A stretch of 64,000 bases of DNA, from positions 96,392 through 160,391 of the forward strand of contig CAYOYN010000001.1 in NCBI GenBank assembly GCA_964408235.1, read 5' to 3'. This document shows positions 27,397 to 35,338 of the stretch, piece by piece; positions within the stretch are counted from its first letter, which is position 1; each line of letters starts with the position of its first letter. Made by a program: the position numbers and the translations under genes. Under the pieces are notes generated by a model. It was not told the DNA's origin. It did not search any database and was given only the letters and a program-made list of their open reading frames with translations. The stretch comes from SICU01 sp964408235 (lineage in GTDB: Archaea > Nanobdellota > Nanobdellia > Pacearchaeales > GW2011-AR1).

Positions 27397-27761
27397 TCTA
27401 CAAAGTCCCGAGGAACAGCCACGCTATCTCCCTTATGTTTGTGTATGAGTTGCTCGCGTTCTTTGAGCTTTAATTGGATCTCTTTCTGAAGTTGCTCTAG
27501 AAACTCAGAGTTTATATCTTCTGAAACAACTGCTTCCTTACCCATATCTGTTTTGACTTTCCAGGTGAATTTGTCCAGATCAGGAATATATTCAATGAGA
27601 TTTCTACCAGCTACCTGAGATACATTGCCAGTCTCAAGCATCCCTTTAACAGAGTCCCTTACAAATGTAGATACATTGTCGTATCCAATATGGTTTGCGA
27701 ATTTTTTAATCGCTTCAAAGTCACCCGAGTCCCATCGAACAGCCACTACTTTATTAGTCAT
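27393..27761 (-). CDS. Ribbon-helix-helix regulator heading the RM operon
   Basis: A 122-residue protein whose first 50 residues fit a ribbon-helix-helix DNA-binding domain: a strand (KVVAVRW) followed by two helices (DFEAIKKFANHIGY and VSTFVRDSVKGML). The C-terminal half is a coiled coil (about 82-108). As first gene of the nine-gene operon with an inverted repeat at 27796-27816 just upstream of its TATA box, it probably represses its own operon. The link to the operator is inference. Confidence 0.6.
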   Translation of the reverse strand: MTNKVVAVRWDSGDFEAIKKFANHIGYDNVSTFVRDSVKGMLETGNVSQVAGRNLIEYIPDLDKFTWKVKTDMGKEAVVSEDINSEFLEQLQKEIQLKLKEREQLIHKHKGDSVAVPRDFVE

Positions 27762-27781
27762 GCCAACTGGAGAAAATCGGA

Positions 27782-27790
27782 CTTTATAAG
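27782..27790 (-). promoter_or_regulatory. TATA-like promoter of the nine-gene operon
   Basis: On the minus strand it reads CTTATAAAGT, centred about 26 bases before the ATG at 27761, so the operon transcript probably begins at or next to the start codon. It lies directly beside the palindrome at 27796-27816, where the archaeal BRE element would be. Confidence 0.5.
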
Positions 27791-27795
27791 CTTTA

Positions 27796-27816
27796 TTGTA
27801 ATACGGCGTATTACAA
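27796..27816. promoter_or_regulatory. Operator-like inverted repeat
   Basis: TTGTAATAC-GGC-GTATTACAA: perfect nine-base arms around a three-base centre, ending four bases before the hsdR stop codon region and just upstream of the TATA box of the ribbon-helix-helix gene. Such regulators bind short symmetric sites of this kind, so autoregulation is likely. Confidence 0.6.
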
Positions 27817-27819
27817 CTT

Positions 27820-30555
27820 TTATTGGATCCTTATACGTTCTACCTGCTTGATAATAGTATCAAGCTGTTCAGGAGTGAATTTCTCAAGAGGTCTTTCATC
27901 AGCTAAAGGATAGGAAACAAGGTCCTTCTTATCAAGGTGTTTGTTTATAGCAAAGAAAGAAGCTAGAATTCTTAAAAACTGAATTTGGTCAGCATTGTAC
28001 TCTTTATTCTTCACAATAATAAGCCCATCAAATTGTCTTCTGATTTCCTCTTCTGGGTTAGGCAAGTCATGGAGTTCTAAAATATTTCTTAGGAACATAA
28101 CAAAGTCTTGATTTTTTTGAATGTTTTCCAGAGACCATTGAGAGTTAAGTTTAGAAAGATCTTGCGATATTTGTAAGAGTTCTTTCCAGGTAACTCCTTC
28201 TTTTGCCATCTTAGAAACAAGAGGATTCTGCTTAAACTTTTCAAAGGCAGGATTTTCTTTGATCTCCATTTTTGACCGCTCAATATTTAATATAAAGTCT
28301 GGAGCATCTACCTTGAGAATACGATTTCTCTCTTTTTCATAGAAGATCATTAATGGGGCTATCTCACGTATCAAGAAATCAATATCTTCAAAACTTATTT
28401 CTTCCCAGAAACTATCTTGCAAGACTTTTATGATCTGTTCTGATTTTCTCTTTACAGTTTCTAAGTTTGTTGCCCAGACACTTTCAACTCTTTTTTTAAC
28501 AAAATCTTTTTCTTTATCTATGGCTTCAAGGTTACTTTCTTTAACGTATTTGAAGAGCTCTGTACAATGTAAAATAAACGTCTGAACTCTGCCATCTCCA
28601 AACTCAGAAAACTTTAACAGAGGAGCAACTTCATTCTTTAGTTCTTGTATATGTTCTTCTAAGTTATATTTCTTAGAAACTACTTTCTTAATCATCTCAG
28701 CTTTCGGTTTAACAATAAAAGACTTCTGGTCTATCTTTGATAATTCTCCGACTATTCGAGTTTCAATAATTTTTTTTTCTTCAGGACTTAATTTTTTCTT
28801 AAGAAGCTCCAACTCTTTTTCAAATATTTTTATCCTAACATCTTCTGTTAATTTCTTGTTATCGGAAGTTTCTAGTTTATGTTCTTTAACATTAGAATAA
28901 TCTCCGAACTTAAAATCGAATATTCTGAAGTCTTTCTTATCATGAACATCATCGAAAACAGGTAACCATTTAATTCCTTGAGGATTACTTATCGCAGATT
29001 GGTTTCTTGTTCCTCTACCAACCATTTGCCAAAATCTGATGTAAGAAAAAACAGGTGTAACAAATACAAGATTGCAAACTTCGGGAATATCAACACCAGT
29101 ATCAAGAACTCCAACCGAAAGAGCTATTCTGGGGCTGGATTCTTTTTGGAATCTTTCAACAGCATCCATATATCGATCATAACGAGAAACTATTACTTCT
29201 ACGTCTTTTGCCTCAACATTGGGATATAATCGTTTGAAAGTGCCTCTTAAAGCTTCAGCATGCTTCACATTAATGCAGAAGAAAATAGTTTTACACGGCT
29301 TACCATCATCAGACTTATAACATCGATTCATAAACTCAGTGACAATTAAAGAGTTAGTTTTCTCATCAGTAAAATGCTTAACGAATTTTGTTCCAGGAAT
29401 CTCAAAGTGTTCTGGATCTTCATCTTGCTTAATCAAATTTGTCTTAAGTTCTTTATCTAAGTCCATTCCTCTAATTCCTAATCCAAGAACTTTTGTTTCG
29501 ATAACCTGGGCATCATAAGGGACAAGAACAGCATCTTTAACTGCTTCGTCATAACTATATTCAACAGTAGGTTTTCCTCTTTCACATTCAAATAAATCAT
29601 AAGTGTTTTTTGCTTCGCTCTTTGAAGGTGTTGCAGTTAGTCCTATATTAAGAGAATCGAAATATTTCATCACTAGATTTTGCCTATCATAATAAGATCT
29701 ATGTGCTTCATCAAATACTATTAAATCAAAAAATCCTGGTCCAAATTTTTGAAAATAAAATCCTCCTTCAGGACTTTTAGCCATTAGAGTTTGAACTGTT
29801 GAAACATATATTCTTTTATCTTTAGAAAACTCTTGTTCATTTAACAAACAAGCAGGCTCACTATGAAGAAATTTCTGGAATCCCTTATAGAAAGCATTTC
29901 TACCTAAAGAGATTCTATCCACAACAAACAATACATTTTGAACACGTTTAGCTCTAATAAGAGATTCGATAATCGCAACAGCAACTCTTGTTTTTCCAGT
30001 TCCGGTTGCCATATTAATTAGAGCTTTTCTGTGCCCTAAACTGAAGTGTTCTAAAGTTCTTCTAGTAACTTCTATTCCTTTAGATCTATCAACAATGTTA
30101 GTATTAACTTCTAGTTTCAAGAGATCTTTTTTATTTTTGTATAAATCATACTTTCTCTTGAGATCTTTTTGGGAAAATGGTCCGGCAACTTCTCTTAATC
30201 CATAATCCTTTTCTTTAATATACCATTTCTTACCATTAGTAAGAAATATTGGAATCGGATAACCTGTTTGGGCTTCCACGTCTTTTTGATAAGTTGTTGC
30301 TTGAATAACTCCCTTCTCTGCGTCTAACGAAAATCTTTTAGCTTCTATAACTGCTAAAGGAGTGTTATCTTCCCAAACAAGTAAGTAGTCCATGAACCTT
30401 CCTGAAGCATCTTTAAAATAATATTCGAATTTTCCAACTTTGAACTTAGAAGAAACAGAATTAACTTCTTTCTTAACATATTTATCAAGCCATCCTTCTT
30501 CTTTTAGGAGTGGATCAATGTGCCTTTCTCGCGTTTCTTTCTCGGATAGGTCCAT
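27820..30555 (-). CDS. hsdR: Type I restriction enzyme subunit HsdR
   Basis: A 911-residue motor-nuclease that translocates and cuts unmodified DNA in complex with HsdM and HsdS. The N-terminal nuclease domain shows D56 (FMDYLLVW) and E71-x-K73 (VIEAKR). The SF2 helicase part has Walker A ATGTGKT (183-189), DEAH (282-285), GLTATPS and QMVGRGTR. The C-terminal 250 residues are helical, as needed to contact the methylase. It lies upstream of the operon with hsdM/hsdS and has its own TATA-like TTTTTTATA about 27 bases before its start, so it can be expressed apart from them. Confidence 0.94.
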   Translation of the reverse strand: MDLSEKETRERHIDPLLKEEGWLDKYVKKEVNSVSSKFKVGKFEYYFKDASGRFMDYLLVWEDNTPLAVIEAKRFSLDAEKGVIQATTYQKDVEAQTGYPIPIFLTNGKKWYIKEKDYGLREVAGPFSQKDLKRKYDLYKNKKDLLKLEVNTNIVDRSKGIEVTRRTLEHFSLGHRKALINMATGTGKTRVAVAIIESLIRAKRVQNVLFVVDRISLGRNAFYKGFQKFLHSEPACLLNEQEFSKDKRIYVSTVQTLMAKSPEGGFYFQKFGPGFFDLIVFDEAHRSYYDRQNLVMKYFDSLNIGLTATPSKSEAKNTYDLFECERGKPTVEYSYDEAVKDAVLVPYDAQVIETKVLGLGIRGMDLDKELKTNLIKQDEDPEHFEIPGTKFVKHFTDEKTNSLIVTEFMNRCYKSDDGKPCKTIFFCINVKHAEALRGTFKRLYPNVEAKDVEVIVSRYDRYMDAVERFQKESSPRIALSVGVLDTGVDIPEVCNLVFVTPVFSYIRFWQMVGRGTRNQSAISNPQGIKWLPVFDDVHDKKDFRIFDFKFGDYSNVKEHKLETSDNKKLTEDVRIKIFEKELELLKKKLSPEEKKIIETRIVGELSKIDQKSFIVKPKAEMIKKVVSKKYNLEEHIQELKNEVAPLLKFSEFGDGRVQTFILHCTELFKYVKESNLEAIDKEKDFVKKRVESVWATNLETVKRKSEQIIKVLQDSFWEEISFEDIDFLIREIAPLMIFYEKERNRILKVDAPDFILNIERSKMEIKENPAFEKFKQNPLVSKMAKEGVTWKELLQISQDLSKLNSQWSLENIQKNQDFVMFLRNILELHDLPNPEEEIRRQFDGLIIVKNKEYNADQIQFLRILASFFAINKHLDKKDLVSYPLADERPLEKFTPEQLDTIIKQVERIRIQ

Positions 30556-30601
30556 TTTATAATGACTATTTTGTTCTATAAAAAACTATCCCACCTAGAT
30601 A

Positions 30602-30919
30602 TTATTGGCTTTCTTTTACCTTACCCAATAGTAGAAAGATAGGAACAACCCCATTTTTTTCTAACTCATCAATTATCTTTCTCGATTCCTTAAATGAACG
30701 ATTATAGAACATAGTATAACCAAAATTGCTCCTTTTTTCTCTAAGTTGAGGAAATAAATCAATAATCTCTTTTTGTAATTGAATTACATTCCAAGAACCC
30801 AAGCTTTCCTTATAAGAAAGTCTTCCATTAATTTGGATAGTTTCCTTTGGTTCGAGATATGAGAGCATCTCGGATAAAAGCTCTTCTTTACTTTTCTCTT
30901 TTTGTAGTGTGTTCCTCAT
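30602..30919 (-). CDS. Hypothetical protein at the end of the radical SAM operon
   Basis: A 105-residue protein that I do not recognise, with a mixed helix-strand pattern and a hydrophobic strand near the end (VVPIFLLLG). It follows the histidine phosphatase gene by 23 bases and is probably the last gene of the six-gene operon starting at 34297. Confidence 0.5.
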   Translation of the reverse strand: MRNTLQKEKSKEELLSEMLSYLEPKETIQINGRLSYKESLGSWNVIQLQKEIIDLFPQLREKRSNFGYTMFYNRSFKESRKIIDELEKNGVVPIFLLLGKVKESQ

Positions 30920-30942
30920 TAATTAATCCAATCACTACACCT

Positions 30943-31515
30943 CTAATTTTTTCTATTTTGAATAAGTGGAATCTGTTTTGATTCTAGATTCTTTAAATCC
31001 AACTTGATAATTTGACAATTTTTTATGCTTACTTTATCATCTGCTTCATAAGCATTCATATTCATTGTTGCACCTATAATCATTTTACTTAGGCAACCAT
31101 GAGTGATTAATAGTATTCTACCTTTTTCTTGAATTAATTTGTTAAGAATAACTTTAGCTCTTTGCATTAATTGATCTAAATCTTCTCCGTGTTTAGGTCT
31201 TTTATTCTGTGCTATAAGCTTCTTGACTTCTATTTTTTTCATACCTATCCAATCTCCACTATTTACTTCACGAAGCATGGAATCATAATTGATATTTATC
31301 TCAGATTCATTAGAAAATGTTTCAGCAAGTTCTTTACATCGTGCAGAATCGCTAGAGTAGACCTTAGAAATTTCTAAAGATAATAAATTTTTAACTGCCT
31401 CAGGTATCTGAGACTTACCATATTCAGATAAATCTCCACCCATTGGATCTTCAATAATCTTTTCTTTATTATTGATTGTTTCTGGATGCCTTATGATAAA
31501 TATCTCTGGCAACAT
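30943..31515 (-). CDS. Histidine phosphatase family protein
   Basis: A 190-residue member of the phosphoglycerate mutase-like histidine phosphatase superfamily. The catalytic motif is IIRHPET (R9-H10); the usual RHG has Pro in place of Gly. The second catalytic His is in LLITHGCLSK near residue 138. Known members remove phosphate from sugar phosphates, nucleotides (CobC/alpha-ribazole phosphatase) or proteins. It overlaps the CYTH gene by one base, so it acts with the rest of this operon; the substrate is unknown. Confidence 0.85.
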   Translation of the reverse strand: MLPEIFIIRHPETINNKEKIIEDPMGGDLSEYGKSQIPEAVKNLLSLEISKVYSSDSARCKELAETFSNESEININYDSMLREVNSGDWIGMKKIEVKKLIAQNKRPKHGEDLDQLMQRAKVILNKLIQEKGRILLITHGCLSKMIIGATMNMNAYEADDKVSIKNCQIIKLDLKNLESKQIPLIQNRKN

Positions 31516-32027
31516 TATTTGTTAGCCTCATCTAATTTTTTGAAATGATCTTTACCAATAGGCTCTAGAATTCCTTTAAACAAACTAGTAACTTTTTCAA
31601 CCTCTTCTTTAGTTTTACCTTCAATCTCTACAAAATCAACTTCTGCAGGCTCCAATATCTTCATTATTCCTAATTCTGAACCTTGCACATTCCAATATTC
31701 TCTAATTGTTCTGTTTTTTAGAATTCTTTTAAATCCAAGGCTTTTTAGGACAAGTTCCATCTTTTCAGAATCTCCAATTGGAACATTAATTTCAACCCTT
31801 TCCCAAACATTGCTATCTGTTTCTCTCTTTCCCTTGAATGTCAGTTCTGAAACTCCTTTTTTTGTTCTTATCCTTAATAGATTTTCAGCAGTTTTCATAT
31901 TTTCTCCATCTTTTCCATAATAACAATCAATAATTTCATAGGTTTCTGTGTGTTTTCCAACATTCTTTATCTTTTTTCTTAGCGCATTTTCATCGCCGTA
32001 CTTTAGTTTAATCTCTATTTCTTTCAT
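31515..32027 (-). CDS. CYTH-domain protein (triphosphate-binding)
   Basis: A 170-residue CYTH domain protein. The signature E-x-E-x-K is at the N-terminus (KEIEIKLKYG), and alternating charged strands (LLRIRTKK, ELTFKGKR, VEINVP, VDFVEIEG) line the tunnel of this fold, which binds triphosphates with divalent metals. Relatives are class IV adenylate cyclases (CyaB), thiamine triphosphatases and inorganic triphosphatases. It overlaps the P-loop kinase gene by four bases; the same two domains are fused in TTD14-type proteins. Confidence 0.88.
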   Translation of the reverse strand: MKEIEIKLKYGDENALRKKIKNVGKHTETYEIIDCYYGKDGENMKTAENLLRIRTKKGVSELTFKGKRETDSNVWERVEINVPIGDSEKMELVLKSLGFKRILKNRTIREYWNVQGSELGIMKILEPAEVDFVEIEGKTKEEVEKVTSLFKGILEPIGKDHFKKLDEANK

Positions 32028-32653
32028 GGTTGTGTTAGATCTCCACCATTTTTAACTTTTTTCGATGATATTTCCCTTAAGGCTGATTGAAGGGTATCTT
32101 CTGCACTTCCGCCAGTATAAACGCTTACAATGCCTTTTTTTGCCCTTTGTAAAGCAGAATACTGATCAAATAACCTACCTAATTCAGCAGTATTATCTCT
32201 TGTGTTAAGCCCAACGCACATATGAGAATAGTCTAGGCCTTCGTCTCTTTGAGAACCAATTCTAGCTAGAGAAGTTACTGGATCTACAAGAAAGATTAAA
32301 GGAAGATCGATTTTTGGTTCTAAACTAAGCAATCTTTGGGTTGCATCTCTATAAACTTGATCCCCTATTTTCCCGTCTCGATGATCTGCTTCTAGCATAA
32401 CTTGTCTATCATAAGGTCCTCTGTCCATCAATAAGTAATGGGGATTTCTTCCTTGAGCTTCTGGAATTTTTTGTTCTAGATATAATAGCATTTTTTGATG
32501 AAAGTCTTCAAGATCTCTACAACCTTTGAAATCTATTGGAGCTCTTCCAATTACTTCACATCTTTCCCCATTGGCTTCGAAATGTGAAGCAAGGCTTCTC
32601 AAAGTAGAAGTTTTACCTGTTCTTGAAATACCAAATAATTCAATTGTAAGCAT
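32024..32653 (-). CDS. P-loop kinase (thymidylate kinase / NadR-Ttd14-like)
   Basis: A 209-residue P-loop NTPase. Walker A is GISRTGKTST (8-17); MDRGPYDRQ near residue 106 is the DR-G motif of nucleoside/nucleotide kinases, and RIGSQRDEG near 158 looks like a lid with Arg residues. The best matches by memory are the NadR/Ttd14-like AAA_28 group and thymidylate kinases. It probably phosphorylates a nucleoside, nucleotide or related small molecule. It overlaps the neighbours on both sides. The amino-acid content (more Arg, Asp, Gly) differs from the Lys/Ile-rich neighbours. Confidence 0.75.
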   Translation of the reverse strand: MLTIELFGISRTGKTSTLRSLASHFEANGERCEVIGRAPIDFKGCRDLEDFHQKMLLYLEQKIPEAQGRNPHYLLMDRGPYDRQVMLEADHRDGKIGDQVYRDATQRLLSLEPKIDLPLIFLVDPVTSLARIGSQRDEGLDYSHMCVGLNTRDNTAELGRLFDQYSALQRAKKGIVSVYTGGSAEDTLQSALREISSKKVKNGGDLTQP

Positions 32654-33317
32654 AATTAATCTTAACCTCTTTGTAGAAATTATTGGTAAGAAACTCGTAC
32701 AGTAATGGAGACCTTTTCTCTATGTCTTCTTTAAATAAATTTAAGTCTTCCAATTTATTGAGATCACCTTTTAATTTTAACAGATAACTTTTGCTTTTAC
32801 TATTCTTCACTAAATCTTTAAGAGAATTTTCAGTACTCCATCTAATCCTATCAAAAATATTGTCTGGATTCTTATTCATTCCGATAAGATATACTCCGCC
32901 ATTGTATTCTGGACCAAAAACATAGTTATTATTTTCCAAAATATTAAATGCATTAATTAGGCTAGATTCGGCGATTGATGGAACATCACTTGGAATTAAA
33001 ATCACTTTTTCATAGCTTTTCTTAAAATGAGAGAAGAGAAATGAAAATCTTTGACTCTGGTCGCTTTGTAATAAAGATTCATTTAAAACATAAACATTAA
33101 GGCCAAGTTTCTCTCTAAAAAATTGAGACTCTGCCTCGCTATTAACTACGGCAATAAAATCATAACTTTTTGAATTGCTTACTTTGTTAATAGTATCTTT
33201 AAGTGTGCAAAGACTTACAATATACGCAAATAATTCTGTGCTTTCTTTTGCTATTCTTGTTTTTGATTTTCCGATTTCAGGGAACTTTGTATATAAAATT
33301 ACTAAGTTTTTATTCAT
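32640..33317 (-). CDS. DUF2064 / TIGR04282-type GT-A transferase
   Basis: A 225-residue protein of the GT-A nucleotidyl/glycosyl-transferase fold: an opening NLVILYTKFPEIGKSKTRIA (substrate nucleotide loop), VILIPSDVPSIAESSL as the metal/nucleotide DxP loop, and FGPEYNGGVYLIGM near the end. Relatives include TIGR04282 transferases and CofC/MobA-like nucleotidyltransferases. The ATG at 33317, giving an ATGA overlap with the radical SAM gene, is preferred over TTG 33329. It may add a sugar or nucleotidyl group to the product of the radical SAM enzyme (inference). Confidence 0.75.
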   Translation of the reverse strand: MNKNLVILYTKFPEIGKSKTRIAKESTELFAYIVSLCTLKDTINKVSNSKSYDFIAVVNSEAESQFFREKLGLNVYVLNESLLQSDQSQRFSFLFSHFKKSYEKVILIPSDVPSIAESSLINAFNILENNNYVFGPEYNGGVYLIGMNKNPDNIFDRIRWSTENSLKDLVKNSKSKSYLLKLKGDLNKLEDLNLFKEDIEKRSPLLYEFLTNNFYKEVKINYAYN

Positions 33318-34297
33318 CTTTGCTCCCAATAGGTTTTACCTAATCCGGGTTGTGTGCGTAAGAATGCTCTTGATTCCATTATTGAACCGACAAGTGCTCC
33401 TTCATCTCTACTATCAATTGCTTCTTTAAGAGAAATTTCATGACTGCTCATTTTGCAGGGTTTTATGCTAAGTTTAGGAGTTACATAGATTTCGTTAGAA
33501 TCATGACAACTTCTACATACTTCAGGTCTTCCGCAACCAACATCAATAACAACTCCTTTGGTTCCTTTGTAACCAAACCATTGAATTGGTAAGTAAGAAT
33601 CCTGCCCTCTGAAAACTCCTCCTTGTTCAGGAAGATGAACTGCTCCTAAATCTCTGACTCTTTGTCTAATAACTTCCGCATCCTGCACTAGACCGACCTG
33701 TCCAGCATGTATTGCTTCAAAATTTAGAAATTTAAATTTGAAACCATATTGAGCGCATAAATCTAGAGTACCTCTCAAAGATTCAGAGTCATCATTCATA
33801 CCTTTTACTGTAACATGCTTTACCTCTACTTTTTGTCCCAATCCTTTTTCCCCTAGAGATTTTAATCCAGCCATTACTTTATCATAATGTGCAGGTCTAC
33901 CCCTAGTTATTTGGCTGTATCTAGCAGAATCAGTTGTATGTAGTGAAACTCCAATTTTAGTAAATCTTTCAAGAGCATCTGCTAATCCATCTCTTCCAAG
34001 AAGTATCCCATTGGTATGATAGAATCTTTGAGGAATTCCTGATTCATTAGCAATTTCAACCATTTCTCGCGCAGCAGGATGAGCAGTTGGATCTCCGCCC
34101 GAAAGAGAAATATGATTTAATCCGTGATTTCTTAAAGTAGTTGCTAAATATCTAAAATCTTCTGGTTGCATTGAAACTTGGTTACGTTCTGCTCCTAAAC
34201 CTTCATTTGAACAGAAAACACAAGACAAATTACAATTATCTGTAATAGAAACGCGTAAAGGGAATCTTCCCAATACATTCTCTATTGTTTGAGTCAT
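33314..34297 (-). CDS. MoaA-like radical SAM enzyme
   Basis: A 327-residue radical SAM protein. The cluster-binding motif is CNLSCVFC (C22, C26, C29) in LRVSITDNCNLSC, very like MoaA. GGDP (67-70) contacts SAM. A second C-terminal set, C255, C261, C264 and C281 in the context VTPKLSIKPC, parallels the second 4Fe-4S site of MoaA, where the substrate GTP binds, but the spacing is longer and the MoaA C-terminal Gly-Gly is missing. No other molybdopterin genes are present. It probably acts on a nucleotide or other small molecule. It heads the six-gene operon. Confidence 0.85.
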   Translation of the reverse strand: MTQTIENVLGRFPLRVSITDNCNLSCVFCSNEGLGAERNQVSMQPEDFRYLATTLRNHGLNHISLSGGDPTAHPAAREMVEIANESGIPQRFYHTNGILLGRDGLADALERFTKIGVSLHTTDSARYSQITRGRPAHYDKVMAGLKSLGEKGLGQKVEVKHVTVKGMNDDSESLRGTLDLCAQYGFKFKFLNFEAIHAGQVGLVQDAEVIRQRVRDLGAVHLPEQGGVFRGQDSYLPIQWFGYKGTKGVVIDVGCGRPEVCRSCHDSNEIYVTPKLSIKPCKMSSHEISLKEAIDSRDEGALVGSIMESRAFLRTQPGLGKTYWEQR

Positions 34298-34331
34298 AAC
34301 TCATATATCTGAGGTTTTATTATATACTTAT

Positions 34332-34349
34332 TGTGTGTATAAACACACA
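34332..34349. promoter_or_regulatory. Palindrome in divergent promoter region
   Basis: TGTGTG-TATAAA-CACACA: perfect six-base arms around a TATAAA centre. It lies between the radical SAM operon and the AbrB-PhoU regulator gene, just upstream of the minus-strand TATA-like GTATATAATAAA (34316-34328). A related, weaker repeat, TGTA...TACA, follows at 34351-34368. It is a good operator candidate for the divergent regulator. Confidence 0.5.
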
Positions 34350-34408
34350 TTGTATAAATATGTGTACATAACCATAAATTTAAATAAAGAACTTATATTT
34401 CTCGAACT

Positions 34409-35338
34409 ATGAAGAGAAAAGTTGTAAAGCACGGAGAAGGTACTCTTACTGTCTCGCTTCCATCTAACTGGGTAAAAAATAATAATCTCAAACAAGGACA
34501 ATTAGTTAATGTAGAACCTTCACGTGGAAAGCTTGTTATATCAATACAAGACAAATCTTTTGAGCCAGTAACAATTCCTTTAGAAAACGGAGGTGAATGG
34601 TATATTGGAAGAATTATTCGCCATCTATACACTTCTGGATTTGATGAAATCAATATAAAATATACTTCACCTAAACAATTACCCCAAATTAGAGAAGATC
34701 TTAGATTATTAACTGGCCTTGAATTAGTAAAGAGCGATAATAATATATGTAGGCTTAAGTGTATGGTACATACAGATGATTCAGAATATGACCAAATTGT
34801 AAGAAAGATAATGTGGATTTTACTTTCAAAGTTAGATTATTTGTTAGAAGAAGGTGAAAAAGGCAATTTTGAGATGAGTTATGAGATAAAAGAACTTCAC
34901 ACTACTCTATGCAGATTATGCAATTTATCAAAGCGTTTAATAAATAAAAGAGAAATATTCGACTCTGTAAACTCAAAATATGCTTATGACTTTTTTAACG
35001 CGATTATTGAGATTTCTCTTCTTATCAACTATTCCTATGATCATCTTAATACTCAAAAGAAACCAAAATTAAGCGAATTCGAATTAAGACTCCTTAAAGA
35101 AGTAAGAGACCATTATCAAGAACTTTACAACGCGGTAGTTAATGATAAAAAAGACAATGTACAGAAGTTCTTTGAATCAAGAAAAGGAAACTTTGAGAGT
35201 AATCTTGAACTTATTAAAAAAGAAGATCCGATAATAATCCATTATTTCCTTATGATGCTTAGGACATTAACTCCAATAGGCAACCATATAGCTATGTTAA
35301 ACGTAGAAAAAGAAAGAAGGCTAGAGGCAGATAAATGA
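34409..35338 (+). CDS. AbrB-PhoU-type phosphate-uptake-like regulator
   Basis: A 309-residue protein with an N-terminal SpoVT/AbrB swapped-hairpin DNA-binding domain (about 1-48; GTLTVSLPSNWVKNNNLKQG) and a PhoU-like helical bundle (about 110-305). Archaeal genomes use such fusions as phosphate-related transcription regulators. It is transcribed away from the radical SAM operon and overlaps the Nudix gene by four bases, so it may control the whole cluster in response to a phosphorylated ligand or phosphate. A TATA-like TTTAAATA lies about 26 bases upstream. Confidence 0.82.
   Translation: MKRKVVKHGEGTLTVSLPSNWVKNNNLKQGQLVNVEPSRGKLVISIQDKSFEPVTIPLENGGEWYIGRIIRHLYTSGFDEINIKYTSPKQLPQIREDLRLLTGLELVKSDNNICRLKCMVHTDDSEYDQIVRKIMWILLSKLDYLLEEGEKGNFEMSYEIKELHTTLCRLCNLSKRLINKREIFDSVNSKYAYDFFNAIIEISLLINYSYDHLNTQKKPKLSEFELRLLKEVRDHYQELYNAVVNDKKDNVQKFFESRKGNFESNLELIKKEDPIIIHYFLMMLRTLTPIGNHIAMLNVEKERRLEADK

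Noticed and set aside
33314..34297. Calling the radical SAM gene moaA or a viperin
   Set aside because: The motif and C-terminal Cys set are MoaA-like, but the Cys spacing differs, the Gly-Gly end is missing and no other molybdopterin genes are present. The typical viperin motif CN[YM]-x-C is not present. Left as MoaA-like of unknown substrate.
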